From: Ephydatia muelleri
Lineage: Eukaryota; Porifera; Demospongiae; Spongillida; Spongillidae
Length of the DNA stretch: 64,000 nt
Assembly (NCBI GenBank): GCA_013339895.1
Contig: JABACO010000005.1
Coordinates: 2,536,950 to 2,600,949 of the forward strand
Reading direction: 5' to 3'
Positions 45,029 to 55,810 of this stretch are shown here, one piece after another. A program made the position numbers and the translations under genes. Position 1 is the stretch's first letter; each line of letters begins with the position of its first letter. Under the pieces are notes generated by a model. The model saw nothing but the letters and a program-made list of their open reading frames with translations. It ran no database searches and had not been told where the DNA came from.

Positions 45029-45306
45029 CTAATGGTTCTGTGAAGCATGTGATCCGTAAGCAGTGTTTGTATTCATCTCCATAGCATCTCCTCTCATCTT
45101 TTTATTAGTGCCCAGCTCATCATATACAGTGGCTTGATCAGCATATGAACTTGGTTTGTGTGATGATTCTTTGGACCCTCTTGAAATGTAGCAGAGAGCA
45201 GAAGCCACCAACACTCCCATAGAGAAGGACACCACAAAGGTGACAGAGACTGACACACCAACAGCTGTACCAATGGATGAACTAACTGCAGCTGTGCATG
45301 TGTCAA
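45029..45306 (-). CDS. Receptor copy C, transmembrane and tyrosine-tail exon
   Basis: The intact last exon of the receptor family. It opens after GTGGCAG in phase 1 with DTCTAAVSSSIG, followed by the membrane helix (GVSVSVTFVVSFSMGVLVAS then ALCYI), a basic stop-transfer (SRGSK), and a 60-residue cytoplasmic tail. The tail has ATVYDELGTNKK and NTNTAYGSHASQNH. YDEL fits the YxxL/V shape of SH2-binding or ITIM-like sites, but the spacing to the second Tyr (22 residues) is not that of an ITAM. The stop is at 45,029. The linker exon lies 117 bp upstream. Upstream exons of this copy are damaged. Confidence 0.8.
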
Positions 45307-45422
45307 CTGCCACGATAGATGGACCTGAAGGATTGGATAGAATTGAACTCGTCATCACGAGTTAATTATCACATAGTATGATGTTTACTCTACATACAGT
45401 ATCATCCCCCACCCACACCTAC

Positions 45423-45506
45423 ATGTTGTGGTTGATGGTGTGGGTGTGGTGGATGGAGTGGGTTTGGTTGTTGTTGGTAGTGATGTTGAAACAGCTGGTC
45501 CATTAC
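45423..45506 (-). CDS. Receptor copy C, Thr/Pro linker exon
   Basis: An 84-bp exon, phase 1 to phase 1 (TGTAG|GTAATG to CAT|GTAGGT). It encodes NGPAVSTSLPTTTKPTPSTT and PTPSTTT, a likely O-glycosylated stalk between the FN3 domain and the membrane. Copies B (27.3 kb) and D (62.8 kb) are homologous but shorter, through loss of TPSTT-type repeats. Confidence 0.7.
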
Positions 45507-45645
45507 CTACAGTAGAGAACACAAAACGTCTCTACAGTATTATTTACAGTAGCAGCTCGCACATTGGGACAAAAAGCCCTATTCATAGCTATGTTAAGTG
45601 TTTCAGCGCGACCTGTAATCGACTACATGTGCAACACATGCTACT

Positions 45646-45935
45646 GAAATTCACGAATCTCATTAGAAGGGATTTATGTAAACTAGAACTGATTCTCCCC
45701 TGCAGATATCACTAAACTGAAGAAAACAAAATTACCTGTACAGTACCGCGCATCCACTTTATACACTGTATAGGAACAACTGGTTCACAGTGTATAAGGG
45801 TGAGGTGCACATGCGCGGTACTGTATCGGTAAGTTTGTTTTCTTCCGTTCAGTAATATAATAACTGCAGGGGGAGAATTAACGGCGTAACAGTCTAGTTT
45901 ACATAAATCCCTTCCTAATGAGATTCGAGAATTTC
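45646..45935. mobile_element. 290-bp foldback element upstream of the copy C linker exon
   Basis: Outer arms GAAATTCACGAATCTCATTA and complement close at 45,935. Inner arms ACAGTACCGCGCAT and ATGCGCGGTACTGT flank a short centre near 45,775. Arms differ at several positions. It lies in the intron between the FN3 and linker exons. Confidence 0.7.
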
Positions 45936-46043
45936 ATTAGCTTGGGTCGCACAGATCTATTAAAAATACCAACAGCTAGGGGCGAGCCGCTACTGTACAC
46001 AATAGTTATAAGTTATCTAAGCCTTCTACCAAATCAGCTTATG

Positions 46044-46155
46044 AATACCTGTTCTTTCAGTTATTATTGCAGGACTGCTGCTCCCAGCACAGTTGATGGC
46101 CACCACTGAGACAGTGTAGTCTGTGTTATTGGTCAGTCCAGTGAATGAGTACAGG
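46044..46155 (-). pseudogene. Receptor copy C, 3' half of a split FN3 exon
   Basis: It encodes the last part of FN3 (YSFTGLTNNT DYTVSVVAIN-type sequence, then AGSSSPAIITER) to the donor near 46,044. The 5' half of the domain is separated and sits in the palindrome at 46,450-46,573. The break falls inside the domain, so the exon cannot encode a whole FN3. Confidence 0.65.
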
Positions 46156-46196
46156 TACATGTATGTGTTTGCATTAGCAGGTAGTGAGATATATAT

Positions 46197-46702
46197 GGTA
46201 CAGTGCAGCTACACAGCTAAACATGTGTTAGTATTTATTTAGAAAACATTATGTGTAAGCAGCTAAACATACCTGTCTCATGATGTCAGCTTTGTGGCTA
46301 GCATGTCATCTAACCTCCTCCCCAGCTCCTCCAAATACTCCAAACATTACATCACTGATCAGCACCTATTCAGACCAACTAACAGTGACCTGGACATCTG
46401 TTTCCACTGCTACCAGCTACAATGTCAGTATCAATGCCAGCACTCCTATATAGGAGTGCTGGCATTGATACTGACATTGTAGCTGGTAGCAGTGGAAACA
46501 GATGTCCAGGTCACTGTTAGTTGGTCTGAATAGGTGCTGATCAGTGATGTAATGTTTGGAGTATTTGGAGGAGCTGGGGAGGAGGTTAGATGACATGCTA
46601 GCCACAAAGCTGACATCATGAGACAGGTATGTTTAGCTGCTTACACATAATGTTTTCTAAATAAATACTAACACATGTTTAGCTGTGTAGCTGCACTGTA
46701 CC
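46197..46702. repeat. 506-bp perfect palindrome containing the 5' half of an FN3 exon
   Basis: Both arms (46,197-46,449 and 46,450-46,702) are exact reverse complements, from GGTACAGTGCAGCTACACAG to the centre CCTATATAGG. Each arm holds the FN3 exon start (acceptor CTCCCCAG, then PPNTPNITSLISTYSDQLTV, TWTSVSTATSYNVSINA) plus about 125 bp of intron. The minus-strand arm continues the receptor gene; the plus-strand arm is its mirror. Zero differences over 253 bp point to a very recent event or an assembly artefact. Confidence 0.9.
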
Positions 46703-46965
46703 ATACATGTGTATTGGAACAATACTTACATGCCAGTTGTATGTTCAGTGTATCACTGCCAATTAGCCTTACCATGATCTGTCACACCCACATCATTATA
46801 TATTCATACACTCCCCCTACTATTAGCCACCACTGCATTCACAATTTATGAACTCATGACATGCAAAAGTATTTAACCCTTTCTAACATTTCTTTCCCAT
46901 ATTATGCTAACACATTTTGATAAGGGTCGCTGGACTGTAACATACATGTACATGTGCATACTTAC

Positions 46966-47349
46966 ATGCTAGTTGTATGTTCAATGTATCATTGCCAATA
47001 AGAGTACCAAAACTGCCATCTCTGCACATCACCGTGGTTCCATTGAAATATTGAGGAGTAGGTATGGTGAGGACAGAGGTGTAGCATGTTCCACTGATGT
47101 TGGTCATCACAGCAGAGTGGTTACCACATGATCCTGGTACTGTATTGAGTGAGGCACCTGCACCTGTTGGTTGTGTGAGCTGGATTATATTTGGTGGGTT
47201 GTTTGCAGGGCATGTAAAGCCAGATCCTGACCACCAAGGGACTGCTGTTAAAGTAGAAGTACTGAAGGCACATGTGTAGGTGATGTTGTCTCCAGGACAG
47301 AGGAGTGTTCTCATTGGTGGGTAGTTGATGTTAAAGGATGGACAGGCAG
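46966..47349 (-). CDS. Receptor copy C, Cys-rich Ig-like type 1 exon (intact)
   Basis: A 384-bp exon from AAACACAG (acceptor) to CAT|GTAAGT (donor), phase 1 both sides. It begins ACPSFNINYPPMRTLLCPGD and NITYTCAFST (Ig-like strand B with Cys), and continues WWSGSGFTCPANNPPNIIQL, VPGSCGN, NISGTCYTSVLTIPTPQYFN, and TVMCRDGSFGTLIGNDTLNI. Three Cys pairs can be drawn and four N-glycosylation sites (N-x-S/T) are visible. The frame is open throughout. Homologues: broken at 5.0 kb, 5'-truncated at 58.4-58.7 kb, and inverted at 52.1-52.5 kb. I infer an extracellular ligand-binding role; no profile search was done. Confidence 0.75.
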
Positions 47350-47751
47350 CTGTGTTTAGGTGTTTGGAACAGTGTCACATGGCACACCTTTTTAAGAAAC
47401 AACAAAGCCATGCAGCTTTACTATGAAAAGTTCGACATGTATATTACACATATGTGTATTAACTTCACGGTACGGATACAAATGTACAATTTGATACAAA
47501 CGTGTAAACTCATTCTTGTGATCAACATCCATTATGATTTAAATGGCATATGTGAAGGCATGAAATCATGTAATGGCAGGTTGGTGCACGTTTACAGACT
47601 GATATCACTTGAACTACATGAGGTGCCCATAATAATGTAGACAACAGCCCTCATTGTTTATTTAATCATTCCAAATGCAAGAAGGAAGCACCATGCCAAA
47701 CCACGCCAGCAATATTACATTAGCATGACAACACCATACACATTGAACTGG

Positions 47752-47878
47752 GTTTCAGTTTAACTCCCCCACCCCCCACCCCCCACCCGACTTAAAATTC
47801 ATCCAAATCAATTCAAGTGAGTGTTAATCCACGTTAGTTGATTTGGATGAATCAAGTGGGGAGAGGTTAAACTGAAAT
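47752..47878. repeat. 127-bp imperfect inverted repeat
   Basis: GTTTCAGTTTAACTCCCC pairs with GGGGAGAGGTTAAACTGAAA, and ATTCATCCAAATCAA with TTGATTTGGATGAAT. A CACCCC run lies in the left arm. No coding sequence. Confidence 0.65.
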
Positions 47879-48199
47879 GTGCATACTTATTGATTACTCA
47901 ATGTAAATAATCTATGGAAATGTAGTACTGCTCTGCAGAGCTTCCACACTTGCGCTGGAGGGGGCACATCCCCACTCCCAGACCCTCACCCTCCTGCTGA
48001 TTTTTCTTTTTTACATACAACCAGGGCTGCCAAAGGCCAGCCGGCTGACATACCAGAGATCTGGCCTGACCTGGTCAGGCCAGACCACACCCCATCCATG
48101 TACCAATACGTGCATGCAGTATATGACTACCATATTTGTACACATACAAACCAAGCTTACTTCCCGTTCACACACATTGTTGTTTATCATTGACCTGCC

Positions 48200-48573
48200 C
48201 ACCAGATTCAGTAGATTCATCACAAACTACTGAGGCTTCGGCATTTTTCATTTGGTCCTTGTGATGCCGTTCTATGTGTCTAGAAAGTATGGAGTGTTTC
48301 TTGGAGACCCTCTTCTGGCAATAATCACACCAATGCAAGCTTTATCTGCATACCCTTTCTCCTTCGATGTATCGTATGGACCTTGAAATGAGACCAGACA
48401 GCGGATGCGTTTGTGCTAATACTAAGCCTTCGCAAAGGCGTGAATCTCACAAGTTCCTGGGGATTGCATTCCCACAAAACAGGGTTTGTAACAGGTTTCA
48501 GCGGCTGAGCAGATGGTGTAAGAAACGTTGAAATCGACGGAGATGCCGAGTGACACGATTCGTTGATCGACAT
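48200..48573 (-). pseudogene. BED-type zinc-finger relic (hAT-like)
   Basis: With one frameshift near 48,340, the minus strand reads SAVWSHFKVH, then WCDYCQKRVSKKHSILSRHI and ERHHKDQ. W-x2-F, C-x2-C and H-x-x-x-H are the landmarks of BED fingers, which sit at the N-terminus of many hAT transposases. Nothing of the catalytic domain was seen. Confidence 0.45.
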
Positions 48574-48659
48574 CGTAAATCGATTGACTTTTTTTTTAAA
48601 TTATAATTTCCAAACAATTTGGCCTGCCAGGCTGGCCTGTCAGACCGGAGTGCAGGCCA

Positions 48660-49000
48660 GCCATTTTATACGAAAAACTTCATGATTGCCAGGGACACAT
48701 ACAATCCTGGTTGACACAGGCATACGCGTACATGCTAGCTTACCATGTATTGTGCTGGGCAGTATTAGAAAGAACATGAAATGCGACCTCTGCATTCTAG
48801 GTCTCGGACAGGTGACCCTGATTGCGCGGGTTGTGAGGGTGAGGGGGCGAGGCAATTGATAAACAATATAGCGCTGCTTATGAATATAATCAGTGCAGGT
48901 TTCACTACCTATATGTATGCACATGTATGTGTGCACAACAGCGTGTCGACAGCACCAGAGGGTCTTGTGTATATGGTTGCCAACTAACACACCACCTAAG
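48660..49000. repeat. Dispersed repeat, pairs with 59,030-59,340
   Basis: Same orientation in both places, with words CCTGGTTGACACAGGCATAC, CTGGGCAGTATTAGAAAGAA and AATCAGTGCAGGTTTCACTA. No gene is recognised in either copy. Confidence 0.7.
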
Positions 49001-50150
49001 GATTGTTGCCTATGGATGTTAAAAGATTGGAGGGCTTCATCCAATCACTTGACAAAGGGACCAGCAAATTCCTTGTCAGTCACTTTGGTGCTGTTGATTA
49101 TTTTCTCCTTCTGTTTGCGTGCTTTTAATCAGTGTTTATTTAATCCTTACCATCTTCTCTACAGACTGTCTCATGTCTTCCACCTGCTGGACAATAATCT
49201 GAGTTTGACCTATGCCATGAACCACTGGATGGTACAGTCAGTGCATACCAATGCCCTACATGGTAGCTCCAAGCTCCAGTGGTTGGCTCACAATCATTAG
49301 GCATATGGGACACCACAGTTGCTCCAGGATTGCTGGATGAGTGGAACTGTGCTCATCCAGTGAAAATCCCATTTGGGTGGGAGGGGCAACTGCACGAATG
49401 CCAGCAACAATGTTGTGTGGATTTAAGCTTGCTGGTCGACCACCTGACTTTTGTGGTTGGTTGTTTTGGTAAGAAAAGACCAGTGTAATACATACATTTA
49501 TACACGCATCAATTCAGTACACATAATTATTTTATGGTACCTTCTTGCAGACAACTGCTGTATGTACTGTCCAATCAAAAGGGCAAAGTAAACAATGTAC
49601 TCTTCAGATAATTTCCATCCATCACTTATTTGCATAAACAAAAGATTGTGGGTGAGTGGCCCAGCCTGTGTTAATTGCACAGACTGAGTGCAAATCGTCT
49701 GCAAACTCTCTGCACTTGTATGAACTCCTTTTTCCCCTTTCTAGCCTCCGTCAAGAAGCGGCCATACACTCTGCATCGCTGGTTTACCTTCATTACGTGG
49801 ATCCCCATACAATACTGCCCCTTTCATTCATAAAAAACTCACGTCTAGATCACAGGTTTAAAAAAATCGTGGCTAGTTCTGTGTGTTGTATATGTATTTC
49901 CCCATGTGTGCTGATGAGCGTTATTGCTCGCCTAATGTTTTCTATCGGTTAGTTCCTCCACTACGCACGCTTAAAGTAACCCTTCCTTTTCCCGCCAAAG
50001 ACACATGGGCGTGAAAACGGGCTGCGCATATCACTGATAATAATGCTTGCATTGGCGCGTCAATGGTTTTGTTTACAGATATGTTACAGCATTTGCAGAT
50101 GCTATTTATTTCAAAGTAAGTATGATTTGTGGTTCGCAAAACATGAACAG
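49000..50150. other. No recognised gene
   Basis: No splice-bounded exon, domain or RNA gene was found. Base composition is unremarkable. Confidence 0.4.
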
Positions 50151-50153
50151 TAT

Positions 50154-50509
50154 CAGTGGCGGCGGAAGACATTTATGATTGGGGGGAGGGGGGGGAGGAG
50201 GGACAAAGATAATTATACATGAATATTATTCAAGCACGTGACAAACGACTACAACAGCTGCCTGATATAGCACCAAAAGTGTCAATGAGCTAGCTAGCTA
50301 CTGTTCTGGATATGAATATGTTTTTGGCTATGCTATAATTGATCCGCTGCCTGCGTGGCGCAACTGGTCATTGATCAATGAATTATCGAGTAATTAAATG
50401 CACTACCTGTTGTTAGGATAGGAGGGGCTGAGCCCCCCCGTTGCCAATATTGGGGGTGCTCGAGACCCCCCCCCCCCCCCCCCCCCCCCTCCTCCTTCGG
50501 CCGCCACTG
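50154..50509. mobile_element. 356-bp non-autonomous element with hAT-like ends
   Basis: Both ends read CAGTGGCGGC inward, the start typical of hAT-family terminal repeats, each followed by G/A-rich sequence. Flanks ACAGTAT and ACTGTAT could be a degenerate target duplication. A 24-bp C run (50,466-50,489) lies near the right end. No coding sequence. Confidence 0.55.
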
Positions 50510-52020
50510 ACTGTATAATGAGATATGATATTACGGTTTTGGTTCTTTTTAAATACTGTTTAACGTAGTTAAACTGGGTTAACGAAGCACCCCTTTTACA
50601 CGCCCCACAAGGAGGGCGTAGTCGTGACGGCACGATTAGCAGGACACGTGACTACGACTTCGCGCAGGCGCACGGCAGAGCGAAGCTTCGCAGCCAACAC
50701 GTGCAGATTCCTTTTTTTTTTTTTTTTCTTCTCCGTTGTCTGACTGGCTACCTGACAACGTGATGAGAGTCAGGGTTGGTCTGCTCGGGACCTCGCAGAA
50801 CTGGCACACCCCCAGCCGTGAGGGGCGCGTCCCTGACTCCACCTCCCCAACACTAACTAGATAACTAGGCCGGCAAGAAGAAGCACGGCAGCAGCGACTG
50901 ACCAACCCGAAGCTACTTCCATTCTGCGTAACGTTAAATTACGGTATTGTCTAATTATCGACTTATTGTCCAGCCGCAAACGTCCGTGCAGTGAGATTGT
51001 ATTCGTTATTCCGCGCGCGCCGGTTCTCAGTTTTCAGGTAACCACAAGGTAACGCATTTCTTTATACTGCCAAACATAATAAAAAATGATAAGCTTTTGG
51101 ATGGGAAGAATCGATGAAAGCGCGTGAGAGTGTGCACTTCATCGAAGTTGGTGGAGTACGAATTTGTTTTGTTTTTCTGTAGGACGTAAACAATTTTTCT
51201 GTAACCGCTGGTGTATGTTTGAAGGTATTTATAGCTAGCTGGTTAGTGACGTACAGCCCTGACCTAAATGTAATAAGGCCTATTGGTGCATTACTGGCAG
51301 ATTGGTTCACGTTTACAGACATTGTTTCAATTAGAACACCAACGTTGCTCCCATCACTCTCTGCGGCACAAAAGCTACAAGAAGGAAGCACCATTGAACG
51401 CTTCAAGACGAACAAAAATATGCGTGTACACCTCTATTTTATTGATTTCAATATGCACCAATCTGCTGTAATGCCCCTTTGATCAGAATAATTAATGAGC
51501 TCTCATATCTCTGGTGCCATAGATATCATTTGTGCATGAGAAGGTACAAGGAGCTATTCTATACCTACAACATGCAGTAACTTATGAGATGGACCACACT
51601 GCCAAATTAAAATGGATACTCAACGTACACAGGCCCGCATGCCTTCATATGCTTTAACATCACCATGGGATGATGATTACAAGAGTGGGTTTCATATGTG
51701 TAGATCAAATTGCACATTTGTATTCAATACCATAGACCATGCATGCAACATATTGTTAATAACAGTAAAGTTACACACTTGGGTTCCACGTTGATTTAGA
51801 TGTGTCGATAACAGATGTGTAAACATAACCTAACAACGTGAGGATTCCCACAATTAAACAGAGGGTGTGTCTAAACACTAGCTTGAAGTCACAATTTGAG
51901 AACTTTGTCTTTGTTGTAGATGTAGTTGATACAACAAATAAAGTACTGATTCCATGCTTCTGTGTAATATCAACAAATTCAATTGATAACTAAATAAAAC
52001 TGAATTGTTAGCGGGTGAGA
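50510..52020. other. No recognised gene; GC-rich patch
   Basis: 50,620-50,940 is GC-rich and contains GGGTTGGTC and its complement GACCAACCC about 130 bp apart. I considered an RNA gene and found no convincing boxes. The rest is AT-rich without exons. Confidence 0.35.
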
Positions 52021-52093
52021 ACTCTGTTGACAATAGTCTGTTGTTTCTTGAAATGATATGCAAATGAACACTGTTCTAAACACCTAAATACAG

Positions 52094-52462
52094 CTGCCTG
52101 TCCATCCTTTAACATCACCTACCCACCAACGAGAATACTCCTCTGTCCTGGAGACATCATCACCTGCACATGTGCCTTCAGTACTACTACTTTAATAGTA
52201 GTCACACTGTGGTTGGGATCATGCCCTGCAAACAGCCCATCAAAAACAATCCAGCTCACACAACCAACAGGTGCTTCACTCAATACAGTACCAGTATCTT
52301 GTGGTAACCTCTCTGCTGTGATGACCAACATCAGTGAAACATGCTATACCTCTGTCCTTACCATACCTACTCCTCAATATTTCAATAGAACCACAGTCAC
52401 GTGCAGAGATGGCAGTTTTGGTACTCTTATTGGCAGTGATACACTGAACATACAGCTGGCAT
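52094..52462 (+). pseudogene. Receptor copy F (inverted), Ig-like type 1 exon
   Basis: A plus-strand copy of the type 1 exon, with acceptor AATACAG and donor CAT|GTAAGG, phase 1 at both ends. The frame is open: LLCPGDIITCTCAFSTTTL, CPANSPSKTIQLTQPTGASL, NISETCYTSVLTIP, TVTCRDGSFGTLIG. The central WWSGSGF segment is changed to LWLGS with a short deletion and loses one Cys context. The FN3 exon that follows is frameshifted. It lies, in opposite orientation, within the presumed intron between the type 2 and type 1 exons of copy C. Confidence 0.65.
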
Positions 52463-52647
52463 GTAAGGATTGTAGCAATACACATGTATGGTACAGTGCA
52501 GCTACACAGCTAAACATGTGTTAGCATTTAGAACTAAGCATTTAGAGAAAAGCAGAAAAACATGCCTGTTCCATGATGTCATCTAAATGTGACCTATTAG
52601 CTTTGTGGCTAGCTTTATGCTAGCATGTCATATAACCTCCTCCCCAG

Positions 52648-52870
52648 CTTCTCCAAGTGCTCCAACCATTACATCACTGATCAGCACCTATTCTACCTGC
52701 TACCAGCTACAATGTCACTATCAATGACAGTGTCAACACACTGGTCCCCATCCCATCCACCGGAGCACACAGCACACATTCACTGGACTGACCAATAACA
52801 CAGTCTACACTGTCTCAGTGGTGGCCATCAAATGTGCTGGGAGCAGTAGTCCTGCAACAACAAATGTGGC
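52648..52870 (+). pseudogene. Receptor copy F, decayed FN3 exon
   Basis: The acceptor CTCCCCAG is kept, but about 40 bp that encode the strand-B Trp segment (DQLTVTWTSV) are missing near 52,695. A one-base deletion at 52,765 shifts the frame before the FTGL motif. No donor follows the end of the domain. It cannot encode an FN3 fold. Confidence 0.75.
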
Positions 52871-53610
52871 GTTTGTTGTACAAAATAGGTAGCTGTACGT
52901 TTACAGTAAGTATGATAAACAGCTGTATGCATATCTGCGGTAATCAGTTCATCAGTTAATAGATTCGTGCAATTGATCAAATGCACATGACACTATGAGC
53001 AATGACCATCAACAAAACATACCAAAATATTGTACCCAAACAATTTAAAAATCTGAGGACAGAAAATAGTAGGGCCCAAAAATATTTTGACATTACTAAA
53101 AAATAAAGGAGTGCATTACCAAGGCACACAAAATCGCAATCTAATTTGACCTAAGAATTATGAGTGATGAATAGATTAAAAAGTGCACAAATCAATGGAA
53201 AGTGCAAAGGATGAAAATATTTCAATACAAACAGTCTCACCAAACGCCTGCTGTGACTTTTAGTTATTTTTTATGCATTGTATTCTGTTGTACCATTTTA
53301 GTTACATGTAAAACGTATTTTTATTCCTTCATAGTTATTAGTTTATTTTTTGTTTTAATTATTGAATATGACCTCTCCAGGCAAGGCTGTAACTAGGTGC
53401 TCATTGGATGAAGAAATGAGAAATACTGTCTTATCCAGTACTGGATGGCTTACAAACAGGTTGGTTTTTGCTTTGCTAAATCAAGATCTTACGTTCTTGA
53501 AGAAATATTGACCCACAACTATGCTGCACAATTTAGTTTGTAGTTTGCTATTTATAATCAAATTGTTAAAAGCAATTCATTTTTAGTAAAACAATTTTAT
53601 GGTACCTTCT
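52871..53610. other. No gene; partner of the 16.2-16.5 kb repeat
   Basis: 52,985-53,570 shares long stretches with 16,190-16,480 (for example ATACCAAAATATTGTAC and AATTTAAAAATCTGAGGACAG). No exon. Confidence 0.55.
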
Positions 53611-53619
53611 TGCACCCTA

Positions 53620-53872
53620 CTGGGTGTACACCAATGGTGCCAAATGCTCTGGGCTAACGTGGATATGTGTTGCTTACATGGTACAATCCTATGGAGCTTG
53701 GGGTAGGAAGGCACAAGACTCATTAACTCATCTGTCATCACATCTGGCTATTTAAACGACAGACAACAAAGCTAAGGTGCTCTCCAGCCTCTATGGTCAC
53801 CTCAATCTCACATTAGTGCAGTTGAATACCAGGGCCCTGCTGACAAGGCTAGGCCACTAATCACTGGATGCA
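53620..53872 (+). pseudogene. RT plus endonuclease element, fragment copy 5 (3' end)
   Basis: The plus strand reads AKCSGLTWICVAYMVQSYGA-like sequence, then KVLSSLYGHLNLTLVQLNTR, with stops. This is the C-terminal block seen at 29.1-29.28 and 61.5-61.68 kb. Nothing upstream of the block remains. Confidence 0.6.
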
Positions 53873-54276
53873 CAAACATTTGTTTGGCTGTGCCATTATT
53901 ATGACTGCAATTTATACTACTGATGATGTAGCTGTTCAATTTAGAATGGGTTGCGCTCATTTGCTGAATACTTCTCTGATTGGGATCATGTGCAATAATA
54001 TGAACACTGCAAACTACAGTGTACATCATATTTATCCCACAAGCGGATGTCAGTTCAAATAGTAATCATAACTTTAAAAATGCTACAAAAATTGCATGTC
54101 ATTTGGTGATAATTAAACATGGTGATTTACAGTCAATGTGCTAAAGTTTAACCCTTTATAACTCAAAGGAAAAGATTGCTCTACAAGTACAAGCACATAC
54201 AGCACATGTACAAGGATCTAATACTGCCATGAGATTACTAAAATTATATGTACCCTATAGTGTAGGAGTAACTAAC

Positions 54277-54645
54277 CTGCTATGTTTATATTTCCAGTAC
54301 CAATCAAAGTCCCTGGTGATCCAGAGCTGACATCTCTACACTCAATTGTCAATCCATTCAAGGACTGGTTTGCTGTTATGGTGAGTGTGGATGATGGACA
54401 TGCTGAACCAGCCTGACTGGGACTGTTGTTAGCAGCACTGAGGAATGCCCCACATGTACCACTGGATGATAATGATGAACATGGAGCCAGTTGTATCAGG
54501 GTAATAATGTTACCAGCACACTGATTCAATGTAGGGAAGTTCCATCAGGTTATGATTCCGCCATTAGCACAGGTACATTTGGTAATGGTCCCAGGGCAGA
54601 GAGGTTGAGTAATGTTGGAGTCACAGGAGAGGCTCTGGGCATCAC
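54277..54645 (-). pseudogene. Receptor copy C, Ig-like type 2 exon with nonsense codon
   Basis: The paralogue of 6,577-6,957 with the same acceptor and donor (phase 1). After GGCGGAATCATAACC it reads TGATGGAACTTC where copy A has CGATGGAACTTC: Arg to stop, at about 54,548-54,550. The rest (NQCAGNIITLIQLAPCSS, TCGAFLSA, SACPSSTLTI, TIECRDVSSGSPGTLIG) stays open and 12 bp are missing in the middle. A CG-to-TG change of this kind suggests decay of a methylated CpG. Copy C would be truncated unless this exon is skipped, which phase 1-1 would allow. Confidence 0.75.
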
Positions 54646-55438
54646 CTGTTGAACATGTCAATTCATACATTATTTTCTTAAGAACTCACAATGTCATAGG
54701 GCATTGTGATACATGTTTCTGTCCTTTGTATGAAGTTAATTAGACAGAAACTAAGCTCCCTTCCATATTGTGATTAGATGTAAAGCACATGCTGGCCACG
54801 TAGCGACGTGTATTAATATTAAAGGAAAGAAGTGGGTGGGGCACTTCAGTCTAAGCATTTTGTGCATGTGGATTGTGCACAGTCTATGTTGTGGGAATGT
54901 GTCTGCAGTTTGCACAATCAATGCTAACCAATTAGATGTTATATAGCAGGTGTGCAATAATTGGCATGGGAGGGAGGACAAATGCTGCAGTAAGTGAACA
55001 TCATTGCGCCACGTTTTTCCAACACAACAGCACACGTGTGTACCTTTGATAGAAAAAGACAGCAAAAGAATGAGGGATAAAAGGATAGAACCTTGTAATT
55101 GACGGTGAATATATTATGAAAAAATATATGATTGTATCGAATTATATTTTCTTAATGTAATTGACATTACGCTATATACTGCTACAATTTAAATTCAGAA
55201 AAGGTTGAGTAGGCTTAAGGTTGTATTGTATGTAGATGGTTTCACCTTGGAAGGGCAGAAGCAGTCCACTATGCAACAGTACACATTCACTTATGGAAAT
55301 GTAACACAACCAAAACTATGTCCAATGTAGCTAGTACACAGGTACACTATTGGAGCAGTACACCTCTAACAACAAAAATAGAGCTATGTTATACAAATAG
55401 TAACTTAGGACACAAGGTACAATCATGTCTTTGTCTGA

Positions 55439-55464
55439 CCCCCCCCCCCCCCCCCCCCCCCCCC
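55439..55464. repeat. dC homopolymer, about 26 bp
   Basis: A pure C run in the upstream region of receptor copy C. Its length is likely uncertain in any assembly. Confidence 0.85.
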
Positions 55465-55810
55465 TATGAAACTAGCACAACAATTACCCCTACCCCTTCA
55501 GATTTCTTTCAAATTCACATATTTAACAGATGCTGTTTATACAATTTTGCCTTCAGAATCACTTTGGCTCTTGAATAATAATAGTAAGTCAAAGTTGTTG
55601 TTTGTATTCGTTTAAAGCAATTTACTCAGTACATACACTGATACCATACACGCTTCAGATACACGGCTAATCGCAAAGTTTGGTTTACAGCTGAGTCATA
55701 GCTACAGTACATGCAAGACTTAGTTGGGCGTGGCCCGACCAGAGTCGTCGATGCCACTTTTACACAATACAAAAGAAACGTAATGCGATCATCTGATGAT
55801 GAAAACTCGC

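Noticed and set aside
50640-50940. GC-rich block with a GTGATGA box, considered as a C/D snoRNA
   Set aside because: No paired C'/D' boxes or closing stem in the right place. The match is to one short box only.
51062-51482. Overlapping open frames of 87 and 117 codons
   Set aside because: No domain, promoter or splice context, and both strands are equally open. Probably chance.
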